Origin: Bryoerythrophyllum caledonicum
Lineage: Eukaryota > Streptophyta > Bryopsida > Pottiales > Pottiaceae
NCBI GenBank assembly: GCA_963971425.1
Contig: OZ020519.1
Location: 1,442,028 to 1,506,027, forward strand
Length of the DNA stretch: 64,000 bases
Reading direction: 5' to 3'
The notes under the pieces are model-generated. The model did no database searches and was not told the DNA's origin. It saw nothing but the letters and a program-made list of their open reading frames with translations. The translations under genes were made by a program, and so were the position numbers. The first letter of the stretch is position 1; every line of letters begins with the position of its first letter. This document shows, piece by piece, positions 59,850 through 64,000 of this stretch.

Positions 59850-60290
59850 TGTTATGGCGCCGGGATATGGTGATGCATGGCCATGTTTCTGCACCAACCT
59901 TTCAGGCATTCTTTTTCTTTGAAGGATCTATGAACATGCCTTTCGTGTGATGTTATTGAACGCAGGTGATTCATATCGGTGGTTAAGTGCTGGTGTAATG
60001 GCGCCAGGAATCGGTGATGCATCCATGGCCAGGAGAACTGGAGATGACCTCAGCGAAGTGCTTGCAGAGTTGCAGGTGTCGGGGAGCATCCATTTCCAAA
60101 AGACAATTGCTCGGCGGTCGCAGCAGCTCGGGATGTCTCGATGCGAGCGGCTGGTATTAACTCGATGCCTAATCTCTGTCTATGGTAGTCTCTGTCTAGC
60201 AGACTGATTTCGCTTTCATAAGCTTGTCCTGTTTCCTGGAGGTTTTATGTCTCAGGGCATAATTGATGCTCCGGTTTTTTTATTCCCTCT
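59850..60290 (+). CDS. N-terminal part of B3 gene copy B, with a relic duplicate
   Basis: An ATG at 59998 opens a frame MAPGIGDASMARRTGDD, then LSEVLAELQVSGSIHFQKTI. SGSIHFQK is the usual start of a B3 domain. The frame stops at 60207, so a donor must lie before it, perhaps TATGGTAGTC near 60185. At 59854 a diverged copy of the start (ATGGCGCCGGGATATGGTGA) lies 144 bp upstream. The exon boundary is uncertain. Confidence 0.55.
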
Positions 60291-60293
60291 TAG

Positions 60294-60986
60294 ACACTGC
60301 CGTCATGGTTCGTTGATGAGCATGGTGACAAGTTCGAAGAGTGGGTCATCCTTCGAACTCTTTCGTCTGCGAAGCCTTGGAGAGTGCATCTCGGAATTGG
60401 CAGAACACAAGAAGGAGATCCTGAGGTTCAATTCCGTGATGGATGGAAACAGTTCGTTGCCGAGAATCGCATCGAAGAAGGTGACTCCTTGGTCTTTGCT
60501 CCCAACGTGCACGCGAGGTCGGAGTTTCGAGTCTACATCTCTCGAGGAGTTACCAGTGGCATCACTAACATGCCACCACAACATGGGACAAAGTGCAATC
60601 CAGGCTTCTCCAAGCGAATCTTGCGCTGCAACCGAAAAGACGGTCGCATGGTCAGTTTAATTTCTTCTTAATATCTAATGTTACTGATAACGAGCATCAA
60701 AGTAACCAGACTAGCATATGAATTGTGCAGGAGATTCCATCTAGCTTTGTAAAAAGCCACCGGAAGCGACTTCAAGCTGAGTCCGTGAAAGTGCAAGGTG
60801 TTCATCAAGAGTCTGATGTTTCGAGTTCTAAAACTTTATTGGAGCCAAACGCGGCCCCGCAACCAGCAAAGGCTCTATTTCCAGGTCGGGTGGAGAAAGT
60901 TCGTAAACGCGAATGGTCTGCAGGACGGTCAAGAGCTTCAGTTCACCCTTATTGCTGATTCGTTTTTCACTGTCAGAGTTGTTTGA
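60294..60986 (+). pseudogene. B3-B3 gene, copy B (rest of gene)
   Basis: Exon 60294-60650 (119 codons, phase 0, between CTCTTAG and GTCAGT) holds an intact first B3 domain: LPSWFVDEHG, SAKPWRVHLG, FRDGWKQFVAENRIEEGDSLVF, FRVYISRG. Exon 60731-60986 holds a second B3 domain: IPSSFVKSHRKRLQAESVKVQG, then, in the next frame, VGWRKFVNANGLQDGQELQF and TVRVV. The frames differ because of one extra T near 60817 relative to copy A. The 3' flanks of both copies are also alike to about 61110, so the whole gene was duplicated in tandem. The protein would be a nuclear DNA-binding regulator of REM-like type. An alternative reading with a short intron ending at TTTCCAG (60891) would also restore the frame, but it loses conserved-looking residues. 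Confidence 0.7.
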
Positions 60987-61395
60987 TTTTTCAGTAATGA
61001 CCAGCAACCAACAATTCGATCAGTCCGCGCTACTTCAACAGAAGACCGAGTCTTATCCTACTCAGATCACCCTACTCAGATCATGTTGTTGATCGACAAA
61101 CAAGTTTTTGTGTAGTGGATAACATTCCGATCTGTGCAGTCTGAATTGAATTCACGTTGTAAGCCTCCTACTCGGCCTTCAAGTCTTTAGGAGTGCACAT
61201 TGTCACCTCTTCGGTCCTCTACATATAACTTTGTTTAAATGATGGGTTGTAATAGTGCAAGGCTCTCTGTTGCGTCAAACATAGTACAAAAATTACACCA
61301 ATTTTTTGCTAACTGGTTCATTAGTTACGTTGTTTGCTATTGAAATGCAGGGAATTTAAGCAGAGTCTCTTGTTTGCATGATGAAACTGTGTTAA

Positions 61396-61611
61396 CCCCT
61401 AAAGTTCCTTGACAATTTCCCTCAAAAACTATAAGTGGTACTAACTTTCAAACCACAAATCCAAAAAAATAAAATAAAAATATGTCCACAAAGCTCTTAT
61501 CAAAGGCAATCTAGAATAAAAATTTCAGAGAAAATTGATTTTTTTTCGAATTTTAGGAACCTGCCCAAAAATCAAAAAATCCCCCCGAAGGAGACTCTGG
61601 TCCTTTAGGGG
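61396..61611. mobile_element. TTAA-bounded TIR element, copy D (216 bp)
   Basis: TTAA at 61392-61395 and 61612-61615. The ends are CCCCTAAAGTTCC and GGTCCTTTAGGGG, inverted repeats with two changes in 13. It is the smallest and best-defined copy. Confidence 0.85.
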
Positions 61612-61619
61612 TTAAAAAG

Positions 61620-62430
61620 AGCATGGTACTGAAGAAAGAACTATCTACAACTCATGAGGATTAGACAACCAGTACTGTATGTGATGACACTGTACTGAAA
61701 TAAAAATAGAAATATATCTTCAAACACTATATTCATTAAAATGAGACAAATTGTGAATTTTGAGACTAAAAGCCTATTATTTCGGAACTATAAACAATGA
61801 GTATAGTTATTGCAAACTAAAAAATACAATAAATAACATAAGGAAAAGCATCACCAAGGGGTCCGCCAACATTGTAAGGGCAAAATTTTAAATATTTATC
61901 TTAGAATAAAAGGTAATTTACTGAATTTGGGCCAATTATCAACAAGTTAGGGAGTGCATATATTGGAAGACAGTTCTCTCAGAGTACATACTATTGTATT
62001 TTATTTCAAATAATAACTAAATACTATATTAAGTTAATTGTTAATTTAAAGTGGTATGACATGATAGATCTATCTTCGCTAGTACGATAGAGAACCAACC
62101 ATTCACCGAAACTAAATACTCTTGAAGAATGGCACTCTAAAATTAGAAATCACAAGTGGAAAAACAAAGGTGTTAGCATGCTAAAAGGCAAAAGCGAAGT
62201 AAACATGCAATGGTTTTGACTACAAATTATTAATAGTAGAACACCATACAAAAATACATGCATTTAGAATAATATGCAGAAATGAAACGAATGGCTTAGA
62301 AAAATTTATTTATAAAATCCAATCAATTCCCTGCTGGCTATATACGGAGACAATTTTCCCAATAGATTCTAGAATAATCAACCCTAACATATAGAATCAT
62401 TATATAATACTGTGTACTAAATGTATCTAC
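61620..62430. other. AT-rich intergenic DNA
   Basis: No gene seen on either strand. Confidence 0.6.
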
Positions 62431-62440
62431 TAGATACATT

Positions 62441-63193
62441 TTACTCAAGTCCTAGGGCCTTCAGACGCAATGCCTCTTGCGCTTTAATTTTTGCATAACC
62501 AATCATGATTTCCCTTCTCCGAGAATAAGGTTTAAAACACCAATCCGGGTCAACTACCAGCACACTCTCAAAAAGAGACGACATAAGACACAGACCAATA
62601 TGAGCCCCACAACCATCATGAACTCGAGACGGAACATACTTCACTCAATTTGTTGACGGTCATGAACTCCGAAGCCTCGGCTGTACACCCACAGATTGAA
62701 TTTGACACCCCACTAAACGACTGGGACGGGCTATGTCCTTCATTGCACCTTGAGAACGTGTAGCGGAGTACCGGCTTTGCTTAGCGGGTGGCTGTCTACG
62801 ATCGGAAGAATTTGGCACATCCTCCTTCTCCACGTTCAGATCAACACCATCATCTCCGTAGAGCTTCCGTTGAGGAGTATAATCGATTCTATCTTGAACA
62901 ACAGCAAACATCCGCTTGATAGGTGAAGGGGATGCAACAGGCACTATTCCAGCCCTCCGCTCGAGAGGGCTATCCACAACACCATCATCAACCTTGTGCT
63001 TGGAGAAGTCCATGATAGCACAGGCAGCATTAGTTGCAGTGCACATTAGATACGGTTTCGATTGCTGGGGCTGGGAGATGTCACCACCATAAGACCCAGA
63101 GTACTCCGGAATGACGCTAACATCCGAGTGCAGCATACTACCATTATTCAGGCATGCGGTAGACCGTAGGATCAACACTAGACTTTGAAACCT
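62441..63193 (-). CDS. unrecognised minus-strand gene, exon(s)
   Basis: On -, a frame opens after TTTATTTTGATGTATTTCAG near 63193 and runs to 62675: NNGSMLHSDVSVIPEYSGS, SPLERRAGIVPVASPSPIKR, GVDLNVEKEDVPNSSDRRQP. It then breaks. A second frame, 62644-62441, reads VHDGCGAHIGLCLMSSLFE, VVDPDWCFKPYSRRREI and ends KALGLE. The DGCGAHIG box recalls the Cys box of Ulp1 proteases, and the DLN motif recalls the MULE gene of 26-28 kb, so a second transposon gene is possible. Evidence is weak. Confidence 0.4.
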
Positions 63194-63493
63194 GAAATAC
63201 ATCAAAATAAAGCAAGGAATGAGAGAATGACATGAACACATGCAAGGCAATGAAATTTTGCTTGACCCAAACATAAGTTTATGGCATCATAAGAGGTGAA
63301 AGACGCGACAAATATGTAGAAGGAGAAAACAAACGGTTTATATATATTTACAGCTTTCAAAATATATACAAGATTTACAAGTACGTTTTAGCTACAAGTA
63401 TATAACAAAATGTATCCCGCGTACTAATCCTACATTGAAAACCCCTACATATATAAAGTTCCCCTATATCTTGAGTAAGAGTTACTCCTACAA

Positions 63494-63928
63494 CTATTTA
63501 GGAGCTGATTTAACAACATTGGGAATCTTGTACGTAGTACCCATGTTCCTTGTGTAGAGCACCATACCATCAATGATATGCTTCATTATAGGACTATTAC
63601 GCACCAAACAAGGTGCCCCTATACAATTACTATCGACGTAATTCTGCAACTGCCCGAGACGACATTCAAAATGCAAGCGGCGAAGCCACGAAAGAAGGGT
63701 CCTGGTAAGGACATTATCATTCGTATCTCCGCGTCTCCATTGAGGCAGAAAGATGGCGTTCCCAATAAAATTACAAACACTCTTCTCCGGGTTGTCGTTA
63801 ATAAGAAGAGTGTTGTCAGAGTTAAAGACTACCAAATCATGCCAAAGGCTAAACAACATTTTTGACAAGGTTTTCAAAAACATTCGCTTCTCCTTATTAT
63901 CTTTAGCCATGAGGTACACATTCCGCAA
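63494..63928 (-). CDS. unrecognised minus-strand exon
   Basis: On -, 144 codons from 63928 to a TAG at 63494: MRNVYLMAKDNKEKRMFLK, SLWHDLVVFNSDNTLL, FLPQWRRGDTNDNVL, SWLRRLHFECRLGQLQNYVD, IPNVVKSAPK. The composition is protein-like and the frame may extend upstream of the window edge through an intron. No family recognised. It lies on the same strand as 62441-63193 and may be an upstream part of the same locus. Confidence 0.4.
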   Translation of the reverse strand: MRNVYLMAKDNKEKRMFLKTLSKMLFSLWHDLVVFNSDNTLLINDNPEKSVCNFIGNAIFLPQWRRGDTNDNVLTRTLLSWLRRLHFECRLGQLQNYVDSNCIGAPCLVRNSPIMKHIIDGMVLYTRNMGTTYKIPNVVKSAPK

Positions 63929-64000
63929 AGTTTTTATCTGTGAACATTTCTCTTGACCTAGAACAAGAAAAGGAGGCCCTAGATCCTTGAAGAGACAAGC

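Noticed and set aside
1..64000. CRISPR arrays, bacterial operons, tRNA or rRNA genes
   Set aside because: No regularly spaced repeat-spacer pattern, and no convincing cloverleaf or rRNA segment was seen; the repeats present are tandem without unique spacers.

Overview
The window is nuclear DNA of a land plant. Plant-specific gene families with spliced GT-AG introns (DUF604 glycosyltransferase, BTB protein, F-box/kelch protein, DUF1218 membrane protein, B3 proteins) sit among decayed plant-type transposons. Introns in the host genes are short (about 74-430 bp). A seedless plant (bryophyte or lycophyte) is my guess from the style of these proteins; I cannot name the species.

Layout. 1-0.45 kb: end of an acidic, unrecognised gene. 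About 1.0-9.93 kb: a Ty3/gypsy element with gag zinc knuckles, protease, RT, RNase H and integrase. It is split in the RNase H part by a 2,385-bp insertion (5699-8083) with TG..CA ends and an exact 5-bp target duplication. 11.0-14.5 kb: one very long open frame of an unrecognised coiled-coil protein, cut by eight in-frame stops that are all TAG or TGA. 15.5-15.8 kb: a piece of an eIF4A-type helicase without introns. About 17.16-18.85 kb: an LTR-like AT-rich block after a polypurine tract. 18.95-28.45 kb: a large Mutator-like element with two convergent, mutated genes, a Ulp1-type protease gene on + and a SWIM-type MULE transposase on -. 29.4-36.1 kb: members of a small family bounded by TTAA and CCCCTAAAG-type inverted repeats, around the glycosyltransferase gene (31.2-32.8 kb). 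36.5-41.2 kb: two LINE tails, a pogo-like transposase relic and satellite-like repeats. 41.3-41.6 kb: a (TTC)109 microsatellite.

43.0-61.0 kb is the host-gene part: a ten-exon BTB gene ending in an AP2-like segment (43.6-46.8 kb), an F-box/kelch gene (48.2-49.6 kb, -), a DUF1218 gene (52.1-52.9 kb, -) and two tandem B3-B3 genes (57.7-61.0 kb), both broken in the second B3 domain. Nearly every host gene here is flanked by local tandem duplications of its own ends or promoter. 61.4-64 kb holds another TTAA element and unrecognised minus-strand coding pieces.

The two genes of the Mutator-like element would act together in transposition. The host genes have no obvious common pathway. The most unusual items are the BTB-to-AP2-like fusion with four iterated copies of its first exon, the TTAA-bounded repeat family, the MULE transposase with two DLNxxP motifs, and the LINE tails whose zinc finger and downstream domain look like R2-type rather than L1-type elements.
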